The notes beneath the pieces are model-generated. The model saw only the letters and a program-made list of their open reading frames with translations. It had not been told where the DNA came from and ran no database searches. The position numbers and the translations under genes are program-made. A stretch of 64,000 bases of DNA from Symsagittifera roscoffensis (taxonomy: Eukaryota; Xenacoelomorpha; Acoela; Convolutidae), in contig NC_087065.1 of assembly GCF_963678635.1 (NCBI RefSeq), positions 38,713,888 to 38,777,887 of the forward strand. The letters run 5' to 3'. How positions within the stretch are numbered: the stretch's first letter is position 1; each line of letters begins with the position of its first letter. Below are positions 63,262-64,000 of this stretch, piece after piece.

Positions 63262-63490
63262 AAACAAGACTCCTGGTACATCAGGGCAATGCCCTGATAG
63301 TTCCGACTCCACTTTAAGGAAAATTAATAAGGTTTGGTTGAAAATTGATGAAAGGAACAAAAAAATACGGGAAAAAAATAATTCCAGATTAAATAAAAAA
63401 CTGTCAAAAATGCTTAGTTAAAAGTCGAAACTTGATTGAATAAGAAAAAACAACCTAAAATTAAATTATTCTGTACTTTTTTCACCCTGC
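63262..63490 (+). repeat. Family A copy A10, internally deleted
   Basis: AACAAGACTCCTGGTACATC, the hairpin CAGGGCAATGCCCTG, then directly TGTCAAAAATGCTTAGTTAA from the 3' half. The middle is missing. Confidence 0.65.
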
Positions 63491-63535
63491 AAAACTTAGA
63501 ATAAAATTTTAAAAAACCTAAAGAATACGGTTTTT

Positions 63536-63737
63536 GGATCTACTTAACAATTTCCCCCCTTCCGAGAAAGGAAGAGAGAGTAATTAGATTAAATTGGTTG
63601 ATTTTTTGACCAATCAGAATGCAAAAAAAATATTTCTCTACAAAAAATTGAAGTGCTAATTTACTGTATTTAATTATAGGTGTGGAGATGCTTTAGTATA
63701 TACCATAGGGGGGGGGGACAGATTGTTAAGTAGATCC
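63536..63737. mobile_element. Family C TIR element, copy C3
   Basis: GGATCTACTTAACAATTTCC at the left and GATTGTTAAGTAGATCC at the right. The ~200-bp interior includes a run of Gs at 63709-63717. Longer than C1 and C2. Confidence 0.8.
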
Positions 63738-64000
63738 CAGTTTTTGTCCCTTGTGTGATGAGATATCTGAATGAGAAGCATGAACATTTGAAAATTAATT
63801 TGATATTCATAGTAAATTAGACAGATATTCAAAGTAAATTAGACGAGTTTCTTCAAAAAAAAATTTGTTTAAAATTTTTTAAAAATTGATCTACGTTACT
63901 TTTGCGCAAAAAAAATTTCCCAAGATGGCGCTAAAAATTTTGTCTTTGTAAAAGCTTATTTTCCTATAAACCTGCTCGATTGCTTTATTCGCTCCTAATT
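63738..64000. other. Right edge, no gene
   Basis: AT-rich. Contains two AAATTAGAC units (about 63818 and 63838) like the ends of the 57011-57424 element. Confidence 0.45.

Overview
This is an AT-rich eukaryotic (probably invertebrate animal) genomic window. It is dominated by one very large split gene on the + strand, embedded in dense layers of mostly decayed transposable elements. The evidence for a eukaryote is spliceosomal introns with matching phases, Ty3/Gypsy retroelements with LTRs, many non-autonomous DNA transposons, microsatellites and a 200-N assembly gap. The species cannot be named from the sequence. The retroelement types, as I recall them, are common in cnidarians, sponges and other aquatic invertebrates.

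Layout. 1-1559 (minus) is the open 5' part of a GC-rich reading frame that runs off the left edge, probably a retroelement Gag. Its upstream side (1921-5440) holds a 182-bp tandem duplication with a covarying hairpin and a long scatter of GGAGGGT motifs. 5703-7130 (+) is a broken reverse-transcriptase element. 9560-12408 (minus) is a decayed Ty3/Gypsy element (G1). 13254-20441 is AT-rich repeat DNA with a 131-bp hairpin and a composite of nested small elements.

20940-58639 (+) is the main gene: six recognised exons of a giant DUF6606-DUF3638-DUF3645 protein of at least 3,147 residues. It has an N-terminal DUF6606 region, a very large middle region, and a C-terminal P-loop/helicase-like core (GEGKSS, DESDD, DDVHTRGTD, QACMRMR). 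The splice phases agree across all five introns. Exon 2 carries an apparent one-base deletion. The last short C-terminal exon was not found and may lie beyond 58640 or outside the window.

The introns are full of insertions. Intron 1 (14 kb) has an 84-bp minisatellite and a nearly complete Ty3/Gypsy element (G2, 23825-31657, minus) with diverged LTRs and a recent 2.13-kb internal tandem duplication. Introns 2-5 and the 3' flank hold ten copies of a ~550-bp structured repeat (family A), six of a hAT-like element (family B), several smaller TIR elements and three copies of a GGATCTACTTAACAATC-ended element (family C). Three insertions are supported by exact 8-bp target-site duplications (50962-51161, 52637-52848, 61431-61857).

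No tRNA, rRNA, CRISPR array or prokaryotic operon is visible. The strongest candidate for a little-described biological system is the giant P-loop protein itself.
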